Part shown: positions 1-8,813 of the stretch, in pieces
How positions within the stretch are numbered: the first letter of the stretch is position 1
How the letters are laid out: each line of letters starts with the position of its first letter
Assembly (NCBI GenBank): GCA_927911475.1
Contig: CAKMPP010000041.1
Location: forward strand, 1-28,387
Source: an uncultured Solobacterium sp.
GTDB lineage: Bacteria; Bacillota_I; Bacilli_A; Erysipelotrichales; Erysipelotrichaceae
DNA: 28,387 nucleotides
Reading direction: 5' to 3'
Translations under genes and position numbers: made by a program
Notes under the pieces: model-generated
What the model saw: the letters and a program-made list of their open reading frames with translations, nothing else
The model's database searches: none
Told to the model about the DNA's origin: nothing

Positions 1-56
1 GGTAGAGCAAAGGACTGAAAATCCTTGTGTCGCCAGTTCGATTCTGGCTGGAGCCA
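1..56 (+). tRNA. tRNA-Phe (GAA), 3' part
   Basis: The 5' end lies outside the window. An anticodon stem (10-14 with 22-26) closes a seven-base loop with anticodon GAA at 17-19. The T-arm (32-36 with 44-48, loop TTCGATT) and the acceptor 3' strand with discriminator A56 follow. CCA is not encoded, because the next bases are CCT. Confidence 0.95.
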
Positions 57-62
57 CCTGAG

Positions 63-88
63 AAACCTGTACTTGTACAGGTTTTTTT
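63..88 (+). terminator. Rho-independent terminator after tRNA-Phe
   Basis: A near-perfect hairpin (63-72 with 75-84, central CTTG loop) runs into a T tract at 82-88. It closes the tRNA transcript, so the next gene needs its own promoter. Confidence 0.85.
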
Positions 89-132
89 ATATTTATATGA
101 ATTGGAAATTTATGTTTGAAGGGAAATTTTGA

Positions 133-138
133 TATACT
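133..138 (+). promoter_or_regulatory. Possible -10 box (TATACT) placing the RNA start at the ATG
   Basis: TATACT sits six bases before the ATG at 145, so transcription would begin at or next to the start codon. No good -35 is visible at 16-18 bases; TTTATG at 109 is the best available. The purine-rich GAAGGGA at 118-124 is too far from the ATG for a normal ribosome site. This is a candidate leaderless start. Confidence 0.35.
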
Positions 139-144
139 AAACAT

Positions 145-1035
145 ATGAAAAAGATATTAATTATAGGATCGGCACATGTAGATTTTGTTTCTCATGTGGA
201 TAAACTTCCGCAAGGAAATGAAGAGTTTAATATATTAAAACAGGAACAACTCATCAGTGGTACAGGTTTTAAAGCTGCTGATGTATTTCAACATTTTGAT
301 TTTCCATATGAACTATATGCACCTGTTGGTACAGGCATTTATGGTGAAGCTGTAGAAGCAGAAATGGTGGTGCGTAAATTACCCATTCATGCTAGAAGTG
401 AACTGGTAAATGGTTGCACCTATCACATGATAGATCAAGAAGGAAGTCAAACGTATTTTAGTGTTCCTGGTGGGGAATATAATTTTGATATATCATATGC
501 ACAGACTTTAGAGAAAGATGATATTGATGCAATACTACTATATGGAGAAATGCTGAGTGGCGAAGGTGTTATTGATTTATTGAATACTTTAGATGATTTG
601 GAGAAGTCAATCTATTTTGTGCCTGGCGAATTTGGAGATCAGATGGATGAGGATATTTTTTGTGCACTATGTTCATTAAATCCAATACTAATTTTGTCTG
701 AAACAGACGCATTCTATCTCTCTGGTGAGAAGTTTCATGATTTCAAGATGACTGCAGAGTATCTACATGATTTGACATGTTCAGATGTTATGATCTTCAA
801 GAATGATGAAGGTGTGTATTGTTATGGTGATGAGAAGTTTATGTTACCATGCGAGCATGTTAATGATATTGAACTACAAGCAGCGATATTTGTTCTCGCA
901 CAACTAGCTGGTGTTGATGTAAAGAACAGTATGGCATTTATGCATGACTTTGCACAGAAGTTAATACAAGATTGGGATAATTTTACTTTTGAAGAAGGTA
1001 AGATTATACTTGCAGAAATCATTGCACAGAAGTAA
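145..1035 (+). CDS. PfkB/ribokinase-fold protein, probably not a working kinase
   Basis: This 296-residue protein has the ribokinase-family layout. It has an N-terminal strand with GSAHVDFVSHVDKLP (8-22), a substrate-region motif SGTGFKAAD (38-46) where ribokinases have GGKGAN, a VGTGIYGE segment (61-68), and LSETDAFYLSG (184-194), which matches the N-x-x-E metal-linked region. The C-terminal anion-hole and catalytic motif, normally D-T-x-G-A-G-D, is replaced by VNDIELQAAIF (239-249), with Ala at the position of the catalytic Asp. Fold membership is well supported, but phosphotransfer looks lost or very altered. Its stop overlaps the ATG of the downstream P-type ATPase by one base, which suggests translational coupling and a possible accessory role. 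No normal ribosome site precedes the ATG. The substrate, if any, is unknown. Confidence 0.75.
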   Translation: MKKILIIGSAHVDFVSHVDKLPQGNEEFNILKQEQLISGTGFKAADVFQHFDFPYELYAPVGTGIYGEAVEAEMVVRKLPIHARSELVNGCTYHMIDQEGSQTYFSVPGGEYNFDISYAQTLEKDDIDAILLYGEMLSGEGVIDLLNTLDDLEKSIYFVPGEFGDQMDEDIFCALCSLNPILILSETDAFYLSGEKFHDFKMTAEYLHDLTCSDVMIFKNDEGVYCYGDEKFMLPCEHVNDIELQAAIFVLAQLAGVDVKNSMAFMHDFAQKLIQDWDNFTFEEGKIILAEIIAQK

Positions 1036-3334
1036 TGACATATAAAGGACTTACAAAAGAAGAAGTAAACCAGCGTATTTCAGAAAATAAAGTAAATGGT
1101 GAGCCTAAGAAATTATCAAAGCCTACCATAAATATTATTAAAGAAAATATTTTTACTTATTTTAACTTTTTAAACATTGTACTTTTTATATTTGTGATGA
1201 CGACTGGCAAATACCAAAATGCCATGTTTATGGGTGCAGTTATTACAAACGCACTCATTGGAATCATTCAAGAAATACGTGCGAAGAAATTACTGGATCA
1301 GATACGTATTTTAACAACTACAAAAGTAAATGCATATCGAGATAATATATGGAAAGAAATCTCTGTACATGAAATTGTCCAAGATGATGTAGTAAATTTA
1401 CAAGCAGGTATTCAAATCCCAATTGATGGTGTAATTACCGAAGGTAGTCTAGAAATCAACGAAAGTCTTTTGACTGGTGAATCTGATACTGTTTATAAAA
1501 AAGTTGGAGATACTGTTTATAGTGGCACAATTGTATTAAGTGGAGATGCAGAAGTTAGGGTAACGAAAGTTGGTCATGAACGGCAATCTGAGAAGATTAT
1601 GGAAGGTACTAAAGTATCTGGATTCCATAAAAGCACATTACAAAAAGACCTGCAAAAAACTGATTAAGATAGTATCTATTTTAATTGTTCCTGTCGCAAT
1701 AATTTTGGTTTTTATGCAGATGGGTGTAAAGGATGTTGGCTATGTAGGTATTGTGCTTAATACATCTGCTGCAATTATTGGTATGATTCCAGAAGGCTTA
1801 GTTGTACTAACAAGTGTTGCCTTAGCGGTATCTACTATGCGTTTATTAAAATTAAAGGCACTTGTGCAAGAGCTTTATTCGATAGAAGGCCTAGCACGTG
1901 TTGATGTAGTATGTCTTGATAAGACGGGTACATTAACCCAAGGAGATATGCAGGTTGATCATATTGAAATTATCGGTAATCTATCTGAAGAAGACATACA
2001 TGCGTATATGCATGCATATCTGCAGATGGAAAAACATCCAAATCCAACCGCAAAAGCCTTACTAGAATATTTTAAGAGTGATATACAGATTCAAGTAGAT
2101 GGTTTTCAACCGTTTGCAAGTGAACGTAAATATACAAGTGCAGAATTACATAATATAGGTACATTATATGTCGGTGCCTTTGAATTTATCTTTAAGAAAG
2201 AAGATGCAGCCTATCAAATGTATCATGATACGATTTCTCAAGGAGAACTGCGTACGATTGCATTAGCACTAGCTAAAGAGAACAATAAAAAAAGAATTAT
2301 TTGCTTTGGTATACATCCGGGATGTAATGCGTCCAAATGTAAATGAAACGCTATCCTATTTATCTAATCAGGGTGTAACCATCAAAGTAATATCTGGTGA
2401 TTATCCAAAAACTGTTTCTTCCATCGCGAAGAAAGCGGGTGTACCAAATGCAGAAAAGTATATCGATTTATCCATTGGTGAAATCAATTATGAACAAGTT
2501 GTTGAAGAATATACTGTTTTTGGTAGAGTTCTTCCGAAGCAGAAGAAGGAACTTTTAAGAGCGCTACAGCATAAACATGTTGTAGCGATGGTAGGGGATG
2601 GAGTTAATGATATTCCAGCTTTAAAGCAAGCAGATGTTTCTATTGCCATGCTTGCAGGTTCATCAGCAGCGAAAGACATTTCTGATATTGTCTTATTAGA
2701 AAATGACTTTAATGTTGTACCTTCTATCGTCTGTGAAGGTAGAAGAGTCATCAATAATATCTCTAGAGCATCTTCAATGTATCTAGTTAAAACGTTATTC
2801 TCTTTCTTATTAACAATCTATGTTGCACTATTCCAAGTTGTTTATCCATTCGTTCCAGTGCACTTAACAATGATTAGTGCAATTTGTGTAGGAATTCCAA
2901 CTGTATTTTTACAACTAGAACCTAGCTTTGAGAAGTTGAAAGGCAGATTTTTAGTAGATGCATTCTTACGTGCACTACCGTCAGCGATTACAGTCATATT
3001 GGTTGTGCTTTTTACAAAGTTATATCGTACATATATGGGATTATCTTTGGAACGCGCAAATGCAATTCTGGTATTTGTGACTGGAGTTGTATATCTTTAT
3101 ACTCTATATCGCATCTATCAGCCAACTACAAAGTATCGTTTAACGATTGTACTCATCATGAGTATACTCTTTGTGATTAGCTTTTATTTCACACAATCGC
3201 TCCTAGGAATTTCATTTGATTTTGAACTACTTCCAGTAACAATTATAGTGGGTGTATTAGGTATTATATTCGTGACTTTATTAGGCTTTTTCATTGAGAA
3301 AGCGTTCAAAATAAATTCGTGCAATTTAAAGTGA
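1035..3334 (+). CDS. P-type cation-transporting ATPase (two single-base frameshifts)
   Basis: Read across two breaks this is about 765 residues. In order it has an N-terminal GLTKEEVNQR segment, membrane helices, the actuator-domain TGES motif, the helix-4 motif IPEGL, the phosphorylation site DKTGTLT (near 1919-1939), VISGDYP, and the hinge VGDGVNDIPALK (near 2593), then a C-terminal helical block. IPEGL in place of a CPC motif argues against heavy-metal pumps. The layout resembles CtpE-like or calcium-type ATPases, but the ion cannot be read from sequence. The first break is one extra A in the run 1654-1659, because the protein resumes as LQK-LIKIVSI. The second is one extra A in 2287-2293, resuming as NNKK-ELFALVYIRD. 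Both look like homopolymer miscalls. It is coupled to the PfkB-fold gene. Confidence 0.85.
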
Positions 3335-3341
3335 GCTTGTG

Positions 3342-3347
3342 TATAAT
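3342..3347 (+). promoter_or_regulatory. -10 box of the tRNA-Leu promoter
   Basis: A perfect TATAAT lies 13 bases upstream of the mature tRNA 5' end. No convincing -35 is visible at standard spacing. Confidence 0.45.
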
Positions 3348-3359
3348 TACTATTGCGAT

Positions 3360-3441
3360 GCGGATATGGTGAAACTGGTAGACACGCTGATTTCAGGTGT
3401 CAGTGAGGCGACTCGTGCAGGTTCGAATCCTGTTATCCGCA
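3360..3441 (+). tRNA. tRNA-Leu (CAG)
   Basis: The acceptor GCGGATA pairs with TATCCGC, and the discriminator is A3441. The anticodon arm CTGAT/GTCAG holds the loop TTCAGGT, giving anticodon CAG. A long variable arm (TGAGGCGACTCGT region) is typical of tRNA-Leu. The T-loop is TTCGAAT. CCA is not encoded. Confidence 0.95.
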
Positions 3442-3451
3442 CTAATAGTAG

Positions 3452-3470
3452 GCCCGATAACGGGCTTTTT
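3452..3470 (+). terminator. Rho-independent terminator after tRNA-Leu
   Basis: The stem GCCCG/CGGGC with loop ATAA is followed directly by TTTTT. Confidence 0.9.
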
Positions 3471-3542
3471 ATTATGTTTCTAAATGGGTGAATTTGAAGT
3501 AAAATTGCATATCTTATACAATGTAATCATGAGGTGATATAC

Positions 3543-4115
3543 ATGAAAATCATAAAGAATGAAGAAATCAATGAGAACTTGTTTTCTCAGATGATTCGTT
3601 TGGATCATGAAGTATGGCCATCAGATGATGAAAATTACTTGCCGACTTCCTATTTGCATAGATTATATGAAAACTCAAAGGATGGATTATTTTTTGCGGT
3701 AGATGATGAAGATAAGCTAATTGGCTATCAAACATTAATTTTTGTGGATGAAGATAATTTCCAAAAATATTATGAGACTGGTGATTTTACAGTTTTAAAG
3801 AATATAGGTATGAAGAAGGGTAACAACATCTTATATATCTATACTGCTAATATTAAAGAAGAATACCAGGGTAGTGGTTGCATGAAAGAAATTGGAAGAG
3901 CATTCGCAACTTGGCTAATTGAACAGGAAGAAAAAGGTTATCATGTTTCAGTAGCCTATGCAGAAGCTGTTACTCCAGCAGGTGTTAAGACAGTCACAAG
4001 TGGCTATGAGATGGAACCGATGGAAGATGTCGATGAAACTGGGCTAGGCCATTATATTTTGAAAGATGGTATGAAAGCATATTGTGAAAAGATGCTAGAA
4101 GACATCAATCTATAA
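3543..4115 (+). CDS. GNAT-like N-acetyltransferase
   Basis: The protein is 190 residues. The start is set at the ATG at 3543 because a strong ribosome site (GAGGTGA, 3531-3537) lies at the right distance; an in-frame GTG at 3534 sits inside that site. The central YIYTANIKEEYQGSGCMKEIG matches GNAT motif A (β4-α3), where the Q-G-S-G loop would hold the acetyl-CoA pyrophosphate. The flanking strands (FFAVDDEDKLIGYQTLIF before; YHVSVAYAEA after) fit the GNAT order. Nothing shows the acceptor. It stands alone between the tRNA-Leu terminator and the DUF554 gene. Confidence 0.65.
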   Translation: MKIIKNEEINENLFSQMIRLDHEVWPSDDENYLPTSYLHRLYENSKDGLFFAVDDEDKLIGYQTLIFVDEDNFQKYYETGDFTVLKNIGMKKGNNILYIYTANIKEEYQGSGCMKEIGRAFATWLIEQEEKGYHVSVAYAEAVTPAGVKTVTSGYEMEPMEDVDETGLGHYILKDGMKAYCEKMLEDINL

Positions 4116-4156
4116 TTAATTCTGTAAAAAAATAAACACTTTTCATATTTACACTG

Positions 4157-4162
4157 TATAAT
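4157..4162 (+). promoter_or_regulatory. -10 box upstream of the DUF554 gene
   Basis: A perfect TATAAT lies about 45 bases upstream of the ATG at 4209. The -35 region is weak. Confidence 0.4.
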
Positions 4163-4208
4163 TATGAGCCTAGAATAGTACTGGTGAGTTTTATCAAAGA
4201 GGGAAACT

Positions 4209-4925
4209 ATGCGAGGACTCGGGACAATCATCAATATCATTTTAATTATTCTAGCGGGTACATTTGGCTGCACTTTTAGCTCTAAAATGAAAGAGAAGAT
4301 GCAAGAAACACTGTTTTTAATAACAGGAATAGCAGTTATCTTTGTTGGGATTGCGGGTGCGATGGAACAGATGTTAATGATTGAAATGGTAGGTTAATTC
4401 CACGTAATATCATGATGGTTATCTGCTGTTTGGCAATTGGTGCTATTGTAGGTGAGTATTTTGATTTAGATGGAAAAATGAATCAGTTCGCAGATTATGT
4501 GAAAAAGAAAAGTAATAATGGTAATGATACAAAGTTTGTTGTTGCCTTTGTGAATACAAGTTGTGTTGTCTGTATTGGTGCGATGGCTGTCATTGGCGCA
4601 ATCAAAGATGGTGTTAGTGGGGATATCACAGTACTGGCAGCGAAGGGCGTAATTGACTTTATCTTAGTTAGTGTGATGAGTGCTTCACTTGGTAAAGGTT
4701 GTATGTTCTCGGCAATTCCAGTTGCAATCTTTCAAGGTAGTATTACCTTGCTTGCGATGATGTTAAATACAGTTGTACCAGCTGTTGCATTAGAGAATCT
4801 TTTCGTGTGTTGGATCTATCTTGATATTCTGTGTTGGAGTGAATATGGTATTTGAGAGAAAGATACGAGTAGCGAATGTGTTACCGGCAGTTATCATCGC
4901 TGTGATATGGGGTATGATATTTTAA
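4209..4925 (+). CDS. DUF554 family membrane protein (two compensating frameshifts)
   Basis: Read through two single-base errors this gives 238 residues, the usual family size. The order matches DUF554: N-terminal GTIINIILIILAGTFG, then GAIVGEYFDLDGKM, CIGAMAVIGAIKDGVSGD, a Ser/Gly-rich helix, IPVAIFQGSITLLA, and the ending KIRVANVLPAVIIAVIWG. Multiple hydrophobic helices place it in the cytoplasmic membrane; the family's transport role is unproven. A ribosome site AGAGGGA (4197-4203) precedes the ATG. One T is missing near 4393-4396, so that the reading continues MVG-LIPRNIMMV. One T is extra in 4800-4803, so that it continues ENL-SCVGSILIF. The two changes cancel in length. Confidence 0.8.
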
Positions 4926-4946
4926 AAGGTCGAAAGACTTTTTTTA
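4924..4946 (+). terminator. Rho-independent terminator after the DUF554 gene
   Basis: A short hairpin (AAAGGTC, GAAA loop, GACTTTT with one G-T pair) runs into a T-rich tract. Its first bases overlap the restored stop codon. Confidence 0.65.
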
Positions 4947-4994
4947 TTTTTTTCTGGAGTTTATAATCTCTAAACAAAAAGTTTAAAAAAACTA

Positions 4995-5022
4995 TTGATT
5001 TTCATCTTGAATTACATATAAT
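4995..5022 (+). promoter_or_regulatory. Promoter of the pot operon
   Basis: TTGATT at 4995-5000 and a perfect TATAAT at 5017-5022 are separated by 16 bases. They lie 61 bases before the regulator's start codon. Confidence 0.7.
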
Positions 5023-5051
5023 TATTATTGTTTTGTTACTGTTAATAAATA

Positions 5052-5068
5052 GTTTAGTAAAACTAAAC
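5052..5068 (+). promoter_or_regulatory. 17-bp inverted repeat, probable operator of the XRE-cupin regulator
   Basis: GTTTAGT-AAA-ACTAAAC is a perfect 7-bp dyad just downstream of the promoter and just before the ribosome site. A related arrangement, TAAAC-N5-GTTTA (4971-4985), flanks the -35 box. This placement suits autorepression by the helix-turn-helix protein encoded directly downstream. The assignment is inferred from position. Confidence 0.5.
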
Positions 5069-5082
5069 AAATGAGGAGGATT

Positions 5083-5625
5083 ATGATAGATATCGGACAT
5101 CGCATAAAGCAGCTACGAATCAAGAATGACCTGACACTTGAAGAATTGGCCTCACGAACAGAACTGACGAAGGGCTTCTTGTCACAGTTGGAGCGTGATT
5201 TAACATCTCCATCGATTCAGACACTAGCAGATATTGCGGAAGCTCTTGGGGTTGATATGTCACGCTTTTTTGCGGAAGAACATGAAGAGAAGATAGTCTT
5301 TACACCAGAAGATGTGTTTGTTGATGAACAGGATGGTGTAACAACTCATTGGATTGTTCCGAATGCACAGAAGAATGATATGGAACCAATTATCTTAAAA
5401 CTTGAACCTGGTGCTAAATCAAAACAGATTGAACCACACCAAGGGGAAGAATTTGGATATGTATTAAGTGGACGTATTTATCTCGTAAGAGAGGGATACA
5501 AAAAAGGCGCTGTGATAAGACGGGGTGATACTTTCTATATCCGAGGAGACGTAGCGCACTATTTAGAAAATCGTAGTAAACAATCAGCAGAAGTGCTTTG
5601 GATTAGCACGCCACCAGAATTTTAG
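5083..5625 (+). CDS. XRE-family helix-turn-helix/cupin regulator (PuuR type)
   Basis: The protein is about 180 residues. The start at 5083 is chosen because GAGGAGGA (5074-5080) is its ribosome site; an in-frame ATG at 5071 overlaps that site. The N-terminal HTH_3 domain reads GHRIKQLRIKNDLTLEELASRTELTKGFLSQLERDLTSPSI. The C-terminal cupin_2 domain includes PHQGEEFGYVLSGRIYL and GDTFYIRGDVAHYLEN, which supply the His and Glu positions usual for metal or ligand binding. Regulators of this layout control polyamine uptake or breakdown, and here the gene heads the pot operon, 13 bases before potA. Polyamine-responsive autorepression is the likely mode, though the ligand is inferred from neighbours. 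Confidence 0.85.
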   Translation: MIDIGHRIKQLRIKNDLTLEELASRTELTKGFLSQLERDLTSPSIQTLADIAEALGVDMSRFFAEEHEEKIVFTPEDVFVDEQDGVTTHWIVPNAQKNDMEPIILKLEPGAKSKQIEPHQGEEFGYVLSGRIYLVREGYKKGAVIRRGDTFYIRGDVAHYLENRSKQSAEVLWISTPPEF

Positions 5626-5638
5626 AGGGAGAATAGAC

Positions 5639-7207
5639 ATGGCAAAGAAATTGATTGAAGTAAAAAATGTTGTAAAGACTTTTGACAACCAAGTCGTACT
5701 AAAGGGGATTTCATTAGATATTTATGAAAATGAGTTCGTAACGTTACTTGGACCATCTGGTTGTGGTAAGACAACGCTCTTACGTATTATTGCTGGTTTT
5801 ATTGAACCAACAGAAGGTCATGTCATCATGGATGGCGAGGATATCGCTCGCATTCCTGCATACAAGCGTGATGTAAATACAGTATTCCAACATTATGCAT
5901 TGTTCCCACACTTAGATGTATATGACAATATTGCATTTGGTTTAAAGATTAAGAAGCAGCCAAAGGATATCATCGACCAGAAAGTACGTCGTATGATTTC
6001 TCTTGTAGGTTTAGAAGGATTTGAACACCGTGATGTCACAATGATGTCAGGTGGACAACAACAGCGTGTAGCGATTGCGCGTGCGCTTGTCAATGAACCA
6101 AAGGTTCTATTATTAGATGAATCTTTAAGTGCGTTAGATAAGAATCTTCGTAAGGAAATGCAACTTGAATTAAAGGAGATTCAGCGCGAGGTAGGTATCA
6201 CATTTATCTTCGTTACACACGACCAAGAAGAGGCTCTAACAATGTCTGATAAGATTGTTATCTTAAAGGATGGTGATATTGAGCAGGTTGGTTCTCCTAC
6301 AGAAGTTTATAACGAACCAACTAACCAGTACTGTGCAAGTTTCATTGGTGACTCTAATATCATCGATGGTGTGATGAAGAAGGATAACCTTGTTAACTTT
6401 GATGATGTAGATTACGAGTGTGTAGACTATGGCTTTGGTGAAAATGAAGCTGTTGATATTGTAATTCGTCCTGAAGATATCGACATCGTTGCTAGAAACC
6501 GTGGCTTATTAAATGGTGAAGTTAAGTCTGTATTATTCAAGGGTGTTCATTATGAAGTTATCGTAGAAACATCATCTGGTACATCTAAGACAGTTACAAT
6601 GCATGTAACTGGAGAACATGACGTTGTCAATGAAGAAGCGAAGGAACGTATTAGTGCGTCTTCCTTTACAATGGACCTTGAAGACGTTGATCAGTTAACA
6701 GACTCCGAAGTTATTGCGCGTGCAAATGCGCAAGCATGGACAGATGAGGGCGAGGATGTTTCCTTAACACATGTAGAATATGATGTGAAGAAAGAAATTG
6801 GTACATACTCATGTACATTCGCTACTGGTGCAGGTACAAAGATTACAGTTAAGATTAATGTTGTTAAGCCAACTGCAGTTGAAGATGTTGATAACGAAGA
6901 AGGTATCCAGGCGTTCGACTTCTATCGTACAGTTGATGATATTAAGGAATCTGTTGCGTTAGATACTGACCTCATTCGTTGGGCTGACGCATATGCTTGG
7001 AATATCGAAGATGATTCTCGTGTTGAAATCTGGGATGTGAAGTATGACTTTGATGATGAAAATATCAAAGAAGGTGACTACCAGATTACATTCTCTACAC
7101 AAGGACGTGAGTTAAAGATTGAAACTACAGATAAGATTGAAGTTGGCGAAAGAATTGGTCTACAGTGGAATCCTGAAGATATTCATGTAATGAGAAAGAT
7201 GGGTTAA
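5639..7207 (+). CDS. potA: Spermidine/putrescine ABC transporter ATPase PotA with a C-terminal insertion
   Basis: The protein is 522 residues, where the family is usually about 350-380. The ABC domain is intact: Walker A GPSGCGKTT (38-46), Q-loop near 84, signature MSGGQQQR (136-143), Walker B LLLDESLSALD (157-167), and the switch His in FVTHDQEEA (194). The TOBE-type regulatory part begins near 276 (VIRPEDIDIV). It is interrupted from about 325 to 500 and then ends as expected with IEVGERIGLQWNPEDIHVM. The insertion holds two related repeats (see the separate entry). It energises polyamine import with PotB and PotC on the cytoplasmic face. Ribosome site AGAGGGAG lies upstream. It is second in the operon after the regulator. 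Confidence 0.92.
   Translation: MAKKLIEVKNVVKTFDNQVVLKGISLDIYENEFVTLLGPSGCGKTTLLRIIAGFIEPTEGHVIMDGEDIARIPAYKRDVNTVFQHYALFPHLDVYDNIAFGLKIKKQPKDIIDQKVRRMISLVGLEGFEHRDVTMMSGGQQQRVAIARALVNEPKVLLLDESLSALDKNLRKEMQLELKEIQREVGITFIFVTHDQEEALTMSDKIVILKDGDIEQVGSPTEVYNEPTNQYCASFIGDSNIIDGVMKKDNLVNFDDVDYECVDYGFGENEAVDIVIRPEDIDIVARNRGLLNGEVKSVLFKGVHYEVIVETSSGTSKTVTMHVTGEHDVVNEEAKERISASSFTMDLEDVDQLTDSEVIARANAQAWTDEGEDVSLTHVEYDVKKEIGTYSCTFATGAGTKITVKINVVKPTAVEDVDNEEGIQAFDFYRTVDDIKESVALDTDLIRWADAYAWNIEDDSRVEIWDVKYDFDDENIKEGDYQITFSTQGRELKIETTDKIEVGERIGLQWNPEDIHVMRKMG
6644..7129 (+). repeat. Two degenerate tandem domains inside PotA
   Basis: Residues about 336-408 and 421-497 of PotA align with each other. Each has an I-x-A-x-x-F start, a D-rich stretch, a helix ending in A-x-A-W, then V-x-Y-D and G-x-Y-x-x-T-F-x-T, and a β-rich end. 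Sequence identity is moderate, so the duplication is old. An acidic linker (EDVDNEEG) joins them. The β-strand pattern looks like small sandwich domains more usual outside the cell, but I cannot name the family. Confidence 0.6.
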
Positions 7208-7213
7208 TGCACG

Positions 7214-7998
7214 ATGAAGTCATTTAATAAATTAATCTATCCATATTTTGTATGGATGATGATTATGATCGTCGTTCCGATGTTCATGATTGTCATGTAT
7301 GCAATGACAGTAAAAGGTAATTCCGTTTTAACGCTTCAATTTACATTTGAAAATTTCACACGTTTCTTCAATGATACGATTTTCCCAAGTGTATTATGGC
7401 GTAGTTTAAAGATGGCCTTCATCACAACAGCTATTTGTATTATTGTAGGCTATCCAACAGCGTATATCATGGCAAAGTTAAAGAGTGGTTCTCAAGCAAT
7501 TATGGTATTACTCATTACACTTCCAATGTGGATTAACATGCTTGTACGTACGTATGCATGGAAGGGTATTTTAGGCTGGTTTGGATTTAGCAGTGAAGTT
7601 AGAGTATATATTGGTATGGTGTACAACTTCTTACCATTATGATTCTACAAATTTATACAGCTCTTTCTAAGATTGATAAGAACTTATTGATTGCGGCTAG
7701 TGACTTAGGTGCTGATAATAAGCAAACATTCATGCGTGTTACATTACCACTATCTTTAAGTGGTGTTGTAAGTGGCATTACTCTGGTATTCTTACCAGCG
7801 GTATCCAGCTTCTTTATTCCTAAGCTACTTGGTGGTGGCCAGTATGTATTGATTGGTAATTTGATTGAAGATTACTTTATCAAGACTGGTGACTGGAACT
7901 TTGGTTCTGCCATCAGTTTAATTATGGCAATCATTATCTTAATTTCGATGTATGTTACAAAGAAACTAGATAAAGAACCAGCAGAGGAGGCAGACTAA
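7214..7998 (+). CDS. potB: Polyamine ABC transporter permease PotB (one frameshift)
   Basis: Read through one error this gives about 261 residues. It has an N-terminal helix (YPYFVWMMIMIVVPMFMIVMYAMT), several further helices, and the permease EAA-type loop AASDLGADNKQTFMRVTLPLSLSG that docks on PotA. At 7637-7638 one T appears lost: PL-stop becomes PFMILQIYTALSKIDKN when it is restored, the standard PotB reading. Separately, the segment between AWKGIL and GMVYNFLP is about 15-20 residues shorter than in the PotB proteins I know, so an in-frame loss may also have occurred near 7565-7615. Start ATG 7214 lies six bases after potA. Confidence 0.85.
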
Positions 7999-8813
7999 TG
8001 GAAAAGAAAAATTCTATTTTCGGGAAGTTATATCTTGCCCTTATCTTGGCATTCTTCTATTTGCCAATTCTCTATGTAGTGTTCTTTAGTTTCAACCGTT
8101 CTAAATCACTTACTCGCTTTACTGGTTTCTCATTACGTTGGTATGAGAACATGTTTAGTAACCGTTCCATCTTAGAGGCAATCTATTACACGGTTTTATG
8201 TGCAGTACTAGCGACATTAATTTCTACACTCATTGGAACAATCACAGCAATTGGTCTTTCTAAGTCTAAGCGTATTACACGTGAGTTATTCCAACAGGTA
8301 AATAACTTACCAATGCTAAATCCAGAAATCGTTACTGCGATTGGATTAATGTTGTTCTTTACATCATTGAGAGTTCAAACAGGTTTTACAACGATGTTGC
8401 TGGCTCATATTGCATTCTGTACACCTTATGTAATTTTATCAGTATTACCACGTTTACGTCGTATTGATAAGAACATGGCAGAGGCTGCTTTAGACTTAGG
8501 TTGTACTCCATGGCAAGCGATGTGGAAGGTTATCATTCCTCAGATTAAGGGTGGTATTATTGCAGGTGCGCTTGTAGCATTCTCCATGTCCTTCGATGAC
8601 TTCGTTATCTCCATGTTTACAACAGGACCGGGTGTTTCCAATATCTCAATCTATGTTTATGCAAATGTAAAACGTGTTAACCCAACAATTAATGCGTTAA
8701 GTGCAATTATTGTTTATGTCATCACAGTTGTACTCATTGTCGTAAACGTTGTACCTATGATCAATGAAAGAAGAAAGGCGAAGTTAAATGCGCAAATTAC
8801 AGAATCTAACTAA
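7998..8813 (+). CDS. potC: Polyamine ABC transporter permease PotC
   Basis: This intact 271-residue inner-membrane permease starts with a helix (LYLALILAFFYLPILYVVFFSFN) and the PotC-typical SLRWYENMF. The EAA loop reads AEAALDLGCTPWQAMWKVIIPQIKGGI. SFDDFVISMFTTGPG follows, a hallmark of PotC. The ATG overlaps the last base of the potB stop codon, and GAGGAGG (7985-7991) is its ribosome site. It forms the membrane channel with PotB. Confidence 0.93.
   Translation: MEKKNSIFGKLYLALILAFFYLPILYVVFFSFNRSKSLTRFTGFSLRWYENMFSNRSILEAIYYTVLCAVLATLISTLIGTITAIGLSKSKRITRELFQQVNNLPMLNPEIVTAIGLMLFFTSLRVQTGFTTMLLAHIAFCTPYVILSVLPRLRRIDKNMAEAALDLGCTPWQAMWKVIIPQIKGGIIAGALVAFSMSFDDFVISMFTTGPGVSNISIYVYANVKRVNPTINALSAIIVYVITVVLIVVNVVPMINERRKAKLNAQITESN

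Noticed and set aside
1653..1660. Slippery-looking A-AAA-AAC that might cause programmed frameshifting in the P-type ATPase
   Set aside because: A -1 slip there does not reach the frame that continues the protein; a +1 shift is needed. Many similar breaks elsewhere favour an extra-base error.
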